From NCBI RefSeq assembly GCF_038502225.1, contig NW_027195533.1, forward strand, positions 62,001 to 126,000: DNA of 64,000 nucleotides, given 5' to 3'. Source of the stretch: Cherax quadricarinatus. Its lineage: Eukaryota; Arthropoda; Malacostraca; Decapoda; Parastacidae. The position numbers and the translations under genes were made by a program. This document shows positions 11,861 to 25,700 of this stretch, in pieces (position 1 is the first letter of the stretch; each line of letters starts with the position of its first letter). Below the pieces are notes generated by a model that saw only the letters and a program-made list of their open reading frames with translations, was not told the origin of the DNA and did not search any database.

Positions 11861-14800
11861 AACATGTAGGTTCTCTGAACCATTCATCTACAAGAGAAAC
11901 ATGAGGTACACAACACATGGAACCATGAACCACTCTAAACAGGGAACCATGAGCCACACAACACCAGAAGCCATAAACCACACAACACTAGGAACCATGA
12001 ACCACAAAACACAAAGAACCATTAGCCACGCAACACAGTGAACCATAAACCACACTGCACAGGGACCATGAACCACACAACAGAGGGAACCCTGAACCAC
12101 ACAAAACATTTGACTATGAATCACACAACACAGGGATCCATGAGCCAGGCAACAGAGGGTACCATCAACCACAAATCACAGGGAATAATGATCCATAAAA
12201 CACAGGGAACCATCAACGATACAACACAGGGAACCATGAATCACACAACACAGGGAACCATGAACCACACAACACAGGGATCCATGAATCACTCAATACA
12301 GAGAAACGTAAGCCACACAACACAGGAAACCGTGAAATACACAACATAAGGAACCTTGAACCACACAACACAGGCAGCCATGAGCCACAGAACAAAAGGA
12401 CCCATCAAATAAACAACACAGGGAACCATCAGTCACACAAAACAGAGAACCATCAATCACAAAATACAGAGAATCATGAGCCGCACTAAACAGTGAACCA
12501 TGAAAAACACAGCACAAGAACCTTTAACCAGAAAGCACTGGAAACCATGAACAACAAAATAAGGGGAACCGTGAGCCACACAACAGAATGAACCCATGAC
12601 CCTCTCAACACAGGGAACCATCAAACACACAACACAGGGAAACATGAGCCACACAACACAGGGAACTAAAAACCACACATCATATTGAACCAAGAGCCAC
12701 AACACTACGAACCATGAACCATATAACGCAGGGACCCAACTCAGTCACCCATGATAAACACACCATAGGGTACAATGAACCACAGAACAAAGTCACCAAT
12801 GAACCACGCAACGCAGGAAACCATGAGCCACATAACACAGGGAAACATGAACCAAACAACACAGGGAACAATGAAGCATACATCACAGGGAGCAGTTAGC
12901 AGTACAACTGAGGGAACCATGAACCACAACACAGGTACCCATAAGCCATAGAACACTGACCCATCATCCACACACTACAGAAAAACATTAACCACACAAC
13001 ACAGTGACCGATGAACCAAACACCACAGGATACCATGAACCACGGAACACAAGGACCCATAAAACACAAAACACTGATAACCATGAGCCATAAAACACAG
13101 GAAACTATAAAACACACAACACCGCAAACCAAGAGCCGCCCAACTCAGGGATGCATGAACCACACAGCACAGAGAACCATGAGGTACACAACACATGGAA
13201 CCATGAACCACTCAAAACAGGGAACCATGAGCCACAAAACACAGTGAATCATCAACCACACAACACAGATAACGAGGAACCACACAAAACATGGAACCTA
13301 GAGCCAAACAACACCAGGAACCATTAACCACACAACACAGTGAACAATGAGTCACGCAACACAAGGAACCATAAACCACATAACACGGGGAAAGATAAAC
13401 CACACAACACAAGGAACCATGAGCCACACAACACAGGAAACACTGAACCACACAACACAACGAACCATGAGCCCCGTAATACAGGGAACCATCAATCAAA
13501 CACAGGGAACCATCAACTTAACAACATCAAAAACTATGAACCACACAAAACAAGGTACGATGAGGCACACACCACCAGGAACCATGAACAACACAATACA
13601 GGGAACCATGAGCCACACAACACAGGGAACCATAAACCAGACAACACAGGTAACCATGAGCTAAACAACACAAGGAACCATGAACCACAAAACACAAGGA
13701 ACCATTAGCCGAGCAACGCAGGGATTCATAAACCACACAATACAAGGAACCATGAACCACACAACAGACTGACCCATGAACCACAAAAAACATTGGACCA
13801 TGAATCACACAACACAGGGAAATGTGAGCCACACAACACAAGGAACCATAAACCACAAGGAACCATCAACGACGCAACACAGGCAACCATGAATCATATA
13901 ACACAGGGAGCCATGAACAACACAACACAGGGAACCGTGAACCACACAACATAGGGAAACGTGAATCACACAACACAGTCAACCATGAGCCACAAAATAC
14001 AGGGAACCTTCATGCAAACAACACTGGGACCCATCATCCACAAAACACAGGGAACTATCAACTACACAACACGGAACAATGAACCACACAGCACAGGGAA
14101 CCTTGAACTACAAATAAATGGGAACCATGAACAACAAAATAAGGGGAACCATGAACCACACAACACAGGGTACCATGATCCATACAACACAGGGAACCAA
14201 AAACCACACATCACAGTGAACCATGAGCCACAACACTACGAATCATGAACCACATAACGCAGGGACAGAACACAGTCACCCATGAAAAACTCACTGCAGG
14301 GTCCCATGAGCAACAGAACACAGTGACCCATGACTCACACAACGCACGAAACCATGAGCCACATAACATAGGGAACCATGAACCAAACAACACAGGGAAC
14401 AATGAACCACAAACACAGGGAGCCGTTAGGCACACAACTCAGGGAACCATGAACCACACACCACAGGGAAACATGAACCACAAAACACAGGGTCGCATGA
14501 ACCACACACCACAGGGAACCATGAACCACACAACACAGTGAACCATGAACCACACAATACAGGGACCCATGAGCCATACAACACAGTGACCCATAAACCA
14601 CACACCACAAAGATTCCATGTAGCACGGAACGCAAGGACCCATGGAGCACAAAACACAGATAAACATGAGCCATAAAACACAGGGAACTATGACACACAC
14701 AAGACAAGGAAAAATTAATCGCACAACACAGGGAACCATGAGCCGTCCAAAGCAGGGACGCATAAACCACATAACACAGGGAAACATCAGGTACACAACA

Positions 14801-17800
14801 CATGAAAATATGAACCACTCAAAACAGGGAACCATAAGCCACAAAACACCAGAAATCATGAACCACACAAAACAAGGAACCATGAACCACACAACACAAG
14901 GAACCATTAACTACGCAACGCAGAGAACCATAAACCTCACTACACAGCGAACCATGAACCACACAACAGAGGGAACCATGAACCACACAGAACATTGGAC
15001 AGTGAATCACACAACACTGGGAACCATGAGCAAAGTAACACAAGGAACCATCAACTACAAAACACAGGGAAACATGAGCCAAAAAAACACAGGGAACCAT
15101 CAACGACACAACACAGGGAATCATGAATCACACAACACAGGGAACCATGAACCACACAACACAGGGAAACATGAACCACTCAATACAGAGAACCACAAAA
15201 CATAGGGAAACATGAGCCATAAAACACAGGGAGCCATCAACGACACTACACAATGAACCATGAATCACAACACAAGAAACCGTGAACGACACAACATAGG
15301 CAACTGTGAAGCACACAACACAGGAAGCCATGAGCCACACAACACAAGGACCCATCAAACAAAGAACACAGTGAACCAGCAACCACACAACACAGGGAAA
15401 CATGAGCCACACAACACACGGAACCAAAATCCACACATCACAATGAACCTTGTGCCGCAACACTACGAACAATGAACCATATAACACAAGGACACAACAC
15501 AGTCACCCATAAAAAACACACCACAGGGCACCATGAACCACAGAACACAGTGACCCATGAACCAGGCAACGCAGGAAACAATGAGCCACATAACACAGGG
15601 AACCATGAACGAAACAACACAGGGAATAATGAATCATACAACACAGGGAGCCGTTAGCAACACAACTGAGGGAATCCTGAACCACACAACACAGGGATCC
15701 AAGAGCCATAGAACACTGACCCATCAACCTTACGACTCAGGGAAACATTAACCACACAACACAGGGACGCATGAACCACACAAAACAGGGAACCGTGAAC
15801 TACACAACAAAGTGATTGATGAACCACACAATATAGGACCCATGAGCCATACAACACAGTGACCCATGAACCACACACCACAGGGTACTGTGAACCATGG
15901 AACACAAGGACACATGAAGCACAAAACACAGATAAGCATGAGCCATAAAACAGAGGGTACTATGAAACACACAACACAGGGAACCATGAGCCGCCCAACA
16001 CAGGGACGCATGAACCACACAACACAGAGAACCATGAGGTACACAACACATGGAACCATGAACCACTCCAAACAGGGAACCATGAGGCACAAAACAGTGG
16101 GAATAATCAACCACACAACGCAGATAACAACGAACCACACAAAACAGGGAACCATGAGCCAAACAACAACAGGAACCATGAGCCACACAACACAGGGAAC
16201 AATGAGCCACACAACACAAGGAACCATAAACCACATAACATGGGGAACCATAAACCACAAAACACAAGGAACCATGAGCCACACAACACAGGGAACATTG
16301 AACCTCACAACAAATGGAACGATGAGCCATGCAATACAGAGAACCATCAATCAAACAACACAGGGAGCCATCAACCACACAACACCCATAACTATGAACC
16401 ACACAGAACAAGGTACCATGAGGCACACAACACCAGAAACCATGAACCATACAATACAGGGAACCATGAGCCACACAGCACAGGGAACCATAAACCAGAC
16501 AACACAGGGAACCATGAGCTACACAACACAAGGAACCATGAACCACACAACAAGAGAAACCATGAACCACACAACACATGGAACCATGAACCACACAACA
16601 AGAGGAACCATGAACCACACAACACAAGGAGCCATTAGCCACGCAACACAGGGATCAATAAACCACACAATACAGGGAACCATGAATCATACAACAGAGG
16701 GAACCATGAACCAAACAAAACATTGGACCATGAACCACACAACACATAAAACCATGAACCACACAACACAAGGAACCATAAACCACAAAACACAGGGAAC
16801 CAAAAACAACACAACACAGGCAACCGTGAATCACTTAACACATAGAGCCATGAACCACACAACACAGAGAACCATGAACCACTCAATACAGAGAACCTTG
16901 AGCCACACAACACAGGGAACCGTGAACCACACAACATAGGGAAACGTGAACCACACAACACAGGCAACCATGAGCCACACAACACAAGGAACCTTCATCC
17001 AAACATAACAGGGAACCATGAGCCACACAACACAGGGAACTATCAACTACAAGACACAGGGAACTATCAACCACACAACACAGTGAATCATGAGCCACAC
17101 TAAACATGGAACCATGGGCCACACAACACAGGGAACTATCAACCACACAACACAGTGAATCATGAGCCACACTAAACATGGAACCATGAACCTCACAGCA
17201 CAGGGAACCTTTTACTGCAAAACACTGGGAACCATGAACAACAAAATATGGGGAACCATGATCCATCCATCAGAGGGAACCATGAGCCACTCAACACAGG
17301 GAACCATGAGCCACACAACACAGGGAAGCAAAAACCACATATCACAGTGAACCATGAGCCACAACACTATGAACCATGAACCACATAATGCAGGGACACA
17401 ACACAGTCACACATGAAAAACAAACCATAGCGTACCATGAACCACAGAACACAGAGACCCATTACCTACGCAACGCAGGAAACCATGAGCGACATAACAC
17501 AGGGAACCATGAAAGAAACAACACATGGAACAATAAACCACAAACACTTCGAACCATGAATCTCACGACACAGGGAACCATGAACCACTCTATACAGAGA
17601 ACCTTGAGCAACACAACATAGGGAACTGTGAACCACACAATACAGGGACCCATGAGATACACAACGCAGGGAAACAACCGCAAAGCACAGGGAACCATCA
17701 ACCACGCAACATAGGGAACCATCAACCACACAACAGAGGGAATCATGAGCCACACTAATCAGGGAACCATGAACCACTCAGAACAGGGAAACTTGAACCA

Positions 17801-19546
17801 CAAAACACTGAGAACCATGAACAACAAAATAAGGGTAACAATGAACCACACAATGGAGAGAACCATGAGCCACTCAACAAGGCAAACATGAACCACACAA
17901 CACAGGGGACCATGAGCCATGCAACACAAAGAACCAAAAACCACACATCACAGTGAACCATGAGCCAAAACATTACGAACCATGAACCACATAACACAGC
18001 GACACAACACAGTGACCCATAAAAAACCCACCGTAAGGTACCATGAACCACAGAACACAGTGACCTATCAACCACGCAATGCAGGAAACTATGAGCCACA
18101 TAACACAGGGAACCATGAACCAAACAACACAGGGAACAATGAACCACAAACACAGGGAGCCGTTAGCCACACAACTCAGGGAACCATGAACCACACACTA
18201 CAGGGAAACATGAACCACAAAACACATGGTCGCATGACCCACGCAAAACAGTTAACCACGAACCACACAACACAGTGAACCATGAACCACACAATACAGG
18301 TACCCATGAGCCGTACAACACAGTGACCCATGAACCACACACCACAAAGATTCCATGAACCACGGAACGCAAGGACCCATGGAGCACAAAACACAGATAA
18401 GCATGAGCCATAAAACACAGGGAACTATGACATACACAAGACAAGGAAAAATGAATCACACAACACAGGGAACCATGAGCCGTCCAAAACAGGGACTCAT
18501 GAACCACATAACACAGGGAAACGTCAGGTACACAACACATGGAACAATGAACCACTCAAAACAGGGAACCATGAACCACACAAAACATTGGACCAGGACT
18601 CACACAACACAGGGAACCATGAGCAAAGCAACACAAGGAACCATCAACCACCAAACACAGGGAACCATGAACCATAAAACACAGGGAACTATCAACGACA
18701 CAACACAGGGAACCATGAATCACACAACACATGGAACCATGAACTACACATTACAGGGAACCATGAACCACTCAATACAGAGAACCCTAAGCCACACAAC
18801 ACAGGAAACCATGAACAACACAACATAGGGATCCATCAACCACACAACACAGGGAACCATCAACCACACAACAGAGGGAATCATGAGCCACACTAAACAG
18901 GGAACCATGAAAAACACAGCACAATGAACCTTGTACCAGGAAACAATGGAAACCATGAATAACAAAATAAGGGGAACCATGAACCACAGAACAGATGGAA
19001 CCATGAGGCTCTCAACACAGGGAACCATCAACCACACAACACAGGGAAACATGAGCCACACAACACTGGGTACCAAAATTCCCATATCACAGTGAACCTT
19101 GAGCCACAACACTACGAACCATGTAACACATAACACAGGGACACAACACAGTCACCCATGAAAAACACACCAAAGGGTACCATGAACCACAGAACACAGT
19201 GACCCATGAACCACGCAACATAGGAAACCGTGAGCCACATAACATTGGGAACCATGAACCAAACAACACAAGGAACAATGAAGCATACAACACAATGAGA
19301 AGTTAGCAACACAAAACAGTGACGGATAAACCACACAAAACAGGGAACCGTGAACCACACAACACAGTGAACCATGAACCACACAATTTAGGGACCCATA
19401 AGCCAAACAACACAGTAACAAATGAACCACACACCACAGGGAACCATGAATTACAACACGAAGGGATCCATGAACCACAGAACAAAAGGAACCATCAACC
19501 ACAAAAAACAGGGAACCATATGCCACACAACACAGAGAACCTTGAA

Positions 19547-19760
19547 CCACAAAACTCAGGGAACCATGAACCACACAACACAGGGAACCATGAGCCACAC
19601 AACACAGAGAACCTTGAACCACAAAACTCAGGGAACCATGAACCACACAACACAGGGAACCATGAGCCACACAACACAGAGAACCTTGAACCACAAAACT
19701 CAGGGAATCATGAACCACACAACACAGGGAACCATGAGCCACACAACACAAGGAACCATC
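19547..19760. repeat. 72-bp higher-order triplicate in the satellite
   Basis: Three consecutive 72-bp blocks (3 x 24 bp), each starting GAGAACCTTGAACC and including ACAAAACTCAGGG. They are identical by eye apart from one base in the third block (AATCATG for AACCATG). This is a recent local amplification within otherwise diverged units. Confidence 0.85.
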
Positions 19761-21553
19761 AACCACACAACACAGGGAACAATGAACAACATAACAAAGA
19801 AAACCACGAACCACACAACACAAGGAACCATCAACCACTCAACACAGGGAACCATCAACCACTCAACACAGGGAACCATGAACCACACTACACAGGGAAC
19901 CATGAGCCACACAACACAGGGAACCATGAACGAAACAACCCAGGGATCCATGAACTACACAAGACAGGGAACCATGAACCACACAACACATTGACCCATG
20001 AACAACGCAACACAATGAACTACATGCCACATAACACTGGGGACCATGAACCACGCAACACAGAGAACTATGAACCAATAACACAGGAAACCATGACCCA
20101 TACAACATAGTGGCCCCTCAACCACACAACGAAGGGACGCACGAACCACACAAAACAGGGAACCATGAATCACACAACACAGGGAAAATGAACCACACAA
20201 CACGGGAACCCATGAGCCACACAACACAGTGACCCATGAACCACCCACCACATGGACCCATGAAGCACAAAACGCAGGGAACCATGCGCCATGTAACACA
20301 GGGAACCGTGAACCACGCAATATAGGGGACCATGAATCACAAAACACATGATACCATCAACCACATTACGCAAGGAACCATGAACCACACAACACACGAA
20401 TGCATGAGCAACACAACACAGGGAACCACTAACCACAACACAGGGAACCACTAAGCACAACACAGGGAGCCATGAACTACACAATGCACAGAACCAAGAA
20501 CTACTAAACACAAGGAAACATGAACCAAACAACACAGCTAATCATTAGCCACGCAACACAGGGAACCATGGACCAAGCAACACAGAGATCCATAAACCAC
20601 ACAAATCAGTAAACCCTGAGCCACAAAAAAAGTGAACTATAAATCACGCAACACAGGGACCCATGAGTCACACAACAGAGTCACCCATGAACCACACACC
20701 ACAGGGTACGAGGAAAAATACAACTCAAAGACCCATGAACCATGCAACATAGGGAACCATATGCCACATAATACAGGGAACCAAGAGGCACACAACACAG
20801 AGAACTATGAACCACACAACACAAGGAGAAATGAGCCACACAACTCAGGGAACTATGAACCACGCAACACAGGTAACCATGAGCCATACAAGATACTGGC
20901 CATCAACCACACTCCACAGGGAAACATGAACCACAAAATGCAAGGACCCATGAACCACACAACACAAAGAACGAAGAACCACTCATCACAGGGAACCATG
21001 AACCACACAACACAGGGAAACATCAGCCACACAACACAGTGAAATATGAATGACACAACACAGGGAGCAATGAGCCACACAATTCAGGGAACCATCAACA
21101 TCACAACACAGGGACCAATCAGTCACACAAGACAGGGAACCATAAGCAACAAAACACAGTGAACCATGAACCACACAAAACAGGGACCCATGAACCACAC
21201 AACACAGAGAACAATGAGCCACACAACACACTAACCATGAACCACACAACACAGGGATCCATGAGACACAACACAGGGATCCATGAGACACAACACATGA
21301 AACCATGAACCACACAACATAGGGTATCATGAACCACACAACACAGGGAACCATGAACCACACAAAACATGGGACAATAAAACACAACACAGGGAACCAT
21401 GAGCCATAAAAGGAACCATCAACAACACAACACAGAGAACCATGAACCAAAAAACACAGAGAACCATAAACCACACAACACAGGGAACCATGAGCCACAC
21501 AACACAGTGACCCGTCAGTCACGCAACACTGGCAACATTGAACCACAGAAAAC

Positions 21554-21960
21554 ATGCAAAGAGTACGTAACCTTTATTCGGCGCATGGACACACCCTCAT
21601 TTACAGGCTATCTCCCCCAACCAGCGAACCAGGTTGCTAAGAGTTGGTGATGGGGCCCCATCGTTCAACTAGCGACCAGGTTCTAGCCAATAAGAAGGTG
21701 GGATTGGCAATCGCAGAGGTTATGTGGATACCGCTCTCCTGTCTGCCCTTGTCATTCCCATTCTAGAGCTGGTTGAGCACGGTCTGCTATCTTGTGGCTT
21801 CTATTTCTGCCTTGCTTACCGTGACGTGCACTATACTTATTACTGTATATAGTGTACATATTGCTGTTCTAAATTGGTGAAGTCTAAACTTTTTCTGCTG
21901 TGTTTCTTTTGCTCCCATTACACCTGGGATAACAGGCCTTTGAAATCCTAGGTTGTAATA
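21554..21960 (+). repeat. 5' LTR of element 1
   Basis: Matches the 3' LTR from CATGCAAAGAGTACGTAACC to CCTAGGTTGTAATA. The TGTGG head present at 27193 and 62215 is missing; satellite-like bases stand in its place. Near 21882 it lacks an 11-bp stretch, containing a TATA-like AATATAA, that both other LTR copies keep (27527-27537 in the 3' LTR). The gap is bounded by a short AAG repeat. Confidence 0.92.
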
Positions 21961-21980
21961 TGGGTAGCCTGTCCGAGAGC
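21961..21980 (+). other. Primer-binding-site candidate, element 1
   Basis: TGGGTAGCCTGTC starts directly after the LTR, begins with the TGG expected opposite a tRNA CCA end, and is shared with element 2 at 62592. The matching tRNA was not identified. Confidence 0.55.
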
Positions 21981-22287
21981 TGGAGCTGGACTTAGAGAAA
22001 CGGTTGAGCTTAGGGTGAAGCTTGTAGCAGGAACATTGTGTAGCTTGCTGTCTCGCTTCGCTTTACAAATTTTGCGTGTCAGTTGCTTATGATCAGCCTT
22101 GCTATTGTGTGATCGTTCAACAGCTCGCTACTAGCTTGTTCAGTGTGCTCGCTTTGCTACGGTCAATCTTGTGTGCAGTCGGCTTTGCTTGTATGCGTAT
22201 TCTGGAATCGTACTGTGCATAGCTAAGCGTGTTCTGCAAATTAACGTGTTACGTTGGGGTATTCGTACTGTGCATAGCGAATAACTT

Positions 22288-22749
22288 ATGCCACCTAGAC
22301 GAGTCAGACGCCTGGTGTCGGCATATACTTTGCATAACCTACCTAAATTGTCCCTACAGCGTTGTTGGCAAATTGCTCGTTCCATTGGCATTCCCTATAA
22401 ACGCACTCTTACAGCTGCGCAACTGCGTTCACTTATTGCTGACAAACTTATTGAAGAAGAGATGGCACATCAAACTCCTCCCTCTACGGGAGCTAAGGAA
22501 AAAACTCCTATGTTCTCGCATGAGGAAGATGATACACCTACGGAGCAAGATGGTCAGTATAGTGCAGCTGGGTTGTCTCGAGGTGAATCAGCGTCCTTGG
22601 CACTTGAGCTGGCAAAAATCACGCTGGAGCAAACTAGGGAACAGAGAGCATTCGCAAGGGAAGAATTTGATAGGGAAAGAGAAAGGAGGCAGTTTTCGCA
22701 TTCTGTAAACGATTTCAGTTTACAAAAAGCTTGTTCCCCGCTTCAATGA
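22288..22749 (+). pseudogene. gag N-terminal part, element 1, frameshifted
   Basis: The frame starts MPPRRVRRLVSAYTLHNLPK and includes a SAP-like stretch (SIGIPYKRTLTAAQLRSLI), then an acidic and Glu/Arg-rich region (EREFDRE-type). Compared with element 2 (63070 on), 8 bp are missing at about 22729-22731, between short AGC repeats. The reading shifts and stops at 22747-22749. The rest of gag continues in another frame from about 22731 into the 22799-26878 frame. The start is supported by the matching ATG in element 2. Confidence 0.85.
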
Positions 22750-25700
22750 GGCCGAACCAGAGCAATTTTTCGAAAGCTTCGAAAATCAGGCTCGAGCCTT
22801 GAGGTGGCCGGAACAGCACTGGGCAGCGTTGGTTCATACAGCATTATTGGGTAAGGCACAGGAATTTACGTCGGTATTAACTGACGCTGAATTCTCTGAT
22901 TATCAAATAGTGAAGACCACAGTGTTGGGAGCATATACATGTATCCCAGCTAAATATCGTAAGACCTTCAAATTGAACAGGCGGCAGCTTGGTCAATCCC
23001 TGGTGGACTTTGTGAGACAGCAAACCAAAGCTTTTACCAGCTGTTATAAAGCGAGTGGTGTCTCTAACTTTGAGGAGCTGGTGCAGCTTATTCTGATTGA
23101 TAACCTGCTGGAGTCTGTGGGACCCGAGGTTCGTGTCTTTCTGCAGGATCGTGACTTAACCACTGCATTGGAGGCAGCCAGGTGGGCTGATACCTTCGAA
23201 ACGAACCGCTCCTTGTCCGAGCGGTCTCGTCTCTCTTTTCAACAGTCTGGCGTGAGCAGAGATCGACAACATTGGAGAATGAAGTGCCAGCCGGAGGGAG
23301 AGCGTCTACGTCATCCAACTAAGTCACCTGGTGAGCCACGCTTCTCAACATATGGTCCCCCTGCGGAGAGGCAAACTACTTATGGAGCATCTCGACAACA
23401 ATATCCAGAGAGGCACCAGCCAGAACGACACCACTTGCAACGTCATCAGGGAGTAAAGGGCAAGCCTGTCGTCTGCTTCAGGTGTAATAAAGTAGGTCAC
23501 ATCAGTTCCAACTGCCCCCAAAAACCTCACCCCATCGGGAAAATCTCTAATATCCCTAGTAACATGTCCCCTAGAGAAGTAGAAAAAGGTATGGCCCCTT
23601 ATTATTGCGAAAGTCTTATTTCCCTTCAGGAAAACTCAGAACCAACTAAAGTAAATACCTTTAGAGATACTGGAGCATATTGCTCACTTGTCAGAGAAGG
23701 AATATTACCCCTTTCAGAGAATACTTCTTTGAATTCCTCAGTTTTATTGGAAGCATTTGGAGGAGCTATATATTCTGTTCCTTTGCATAAAATTTATGTA
23801 CAGTGCAAATATTACACTGGGTACTTGACTGTAGGTGTCTCAAAAGGATTTCCCATGAAAAATGCCATGTTATTACTGGGTAATAACATTACTACTGTTA
23901 GTTCGTGTCCTGAACCTATAATGATTAATGCTTCTCCAGTGTTGGCCATAACTCGGGCAACATCCCAAGGGTTGTCTGGAGAGAATGTTGACCTATCCTT
24001 GAACGACTCCGATCTCGGAATAGCCACGTTGTTTTATGAGACACACCGGCCGGAGTCTCGTAAATCAAGTGAACAGACCCCGATCAAGCCTTCCTATTCC
24101 CAGGTTGCAGGATTGCCAGATGTCTCTGTTTCCATGCCCGAGGGACTGTCCTTCCGGGAGGAACAACGAAAGGACCCTTCTTTAAAATTCGCTTTTCAGG
24201 CAGCCATGGGTAAATCCTCTTTGGGTCATCCAGTCAAGTATGAAGTTAAAAATGATTATTTGGTCTGCACTGAGACTGGTAAGGAGATAGAGGGCCGGCA
24301 ATTATACGACAGGTTAGTGGTTCCAACCAAGTATAGACCTCAGATATTAAATATAGCTCATAATACGTCATTAGGAGGTCACTTGGGAATTACAAAAACC
24401 TTGTATAGAATCACAAAAGAATTTTATTGGCCAAAATTAAAGAAAGATGTGAAGAATCATATTAGGTGTTGCCGAGAATGTCAGCAAGTTGCAAAACCTG
24501 GGCATTCCATTAAACCTGCACCTCTCCAACCCATACCTGCTGATGGAGAACCTTTTGCAGATTTAATTATAGATTGTGTAGGTCCACTACCTAAGTCAAA
24601 GTCTGGAAACCAGTATTTATTTACAATTATGGATAAAGTAACCAGATATCCTGAAGCAATCCCTATGCGTAGTATCAATACTAAAGCTATTCTCAAAGCT
24701 TTAACAAAATTCATTTCTTGTTTTGGCATTCCTAAAACTATACAAAGTGATCAAGGTACTAACTTCACTGCCAAAGCATTTAGGGAAGTATTAACTAGGT
24801 TAGGGATAATTCACAACTTATCCACTGCCTATCACCCTCAGTCCCAAGGCGCCTTGGAAAGATTCCACCAAACATTAAAAACAATGATGAGAAGTTTTTG
24901 CATGCACTTTCCGACAGATTGGGATGAATCTCTACCGTTGTTGCTGTTCTCAGTACGAGAGACGGTGCAAGAGTCTACAGGGTATAGTCCGTTTGAGCTG
25001 ATCTTTGGGCACAATGTACGAGGTCCTCTTCGGGTGCTCAAAGAAGGATGGATGGGAGAAGACGTAAGCTCAGCACTCTACAACCCGTCTTCAAGGTTGC
25101 AGGTGGCACGTGAGTTAGCCAAGGCTAACCTAAAGACAGCTCAAAGTAAGATGAAACAGAGGTATGACAGAAGTGCACAATTCCGCTCCTTCCATCCAGG
25201 AGACAAGGTGTTGGTGCAGGAACCTATACCTGGCCACACCTTGAAAGCTAGATTTACGGGACCTATGCAGATAGTAAGTAGATTATCTGATTTAAATTAT
25301 GTGGTAGCTCCCATTGATAAGACCTCAAAAACAAAAACTTACCACATTAATCAAATCAAGGCCTTTCATACACCAGATAAAGTCCCAGTAATGACTCTGT
25401 CCTCTACCTCTGAGGACGACTCTGACTCTTTGCACTCTATCTCTGAAATTAATACTAAACTTTCAAATTCTGTCCTCCTCAAGGATCCTAGCCCGTTAAT
25501 GGATGGATTATCTGAAATACAAGCAACCAATTTAACTGAGCTTCTACAGTCATATCCTAATATTTTTACGGATGTGCCGAAAAAATGTACGTTAGGTTAC
25601 CATGATGTAGATGTGGGAAAATCTAAACCAATTAAACTCTCCCCCTACAGAGCTAATCCTGAAAAGCAAAGGCTACTTCAGCAGGAAGTAGACTTCTTGT

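Larger units (their letters stand above)
6900..21553. repeat. 24-bp satellite array with higher-order structure
   Basis: About 14.6 kb of a degenerate 24-bp unit whose core reads AACCATGAACCACACAAC and is completed by ACAGGG-type bases. Because 24 is a multiple of three, every frame repeats an 8-residue word (for example NHTTQGTM on + and GSLCCVVH on -), giving long spurious open frames on both strands. Units differ by scattered substitutions. A recognisable landmark (ATCACAGTGAACCATGAG, then CCACAACACTACGAACC) recurs at irregular 0.6-1.9 kb intervals, so blocks of many units were duplicated. The leader block returns at 7828-7985 and a foldback element sits at 11777-11860. Confidence 0.95.

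Noticed and set aside
6915..21650. Many long frames on both strands in the satellite (for example 15866-16939 and 15800-16642)
   Set aside because: They are eight-residue repeats imposed by the 24-bp unit, present on both strands at once, with no domain and with copies broken at random. Not genes.
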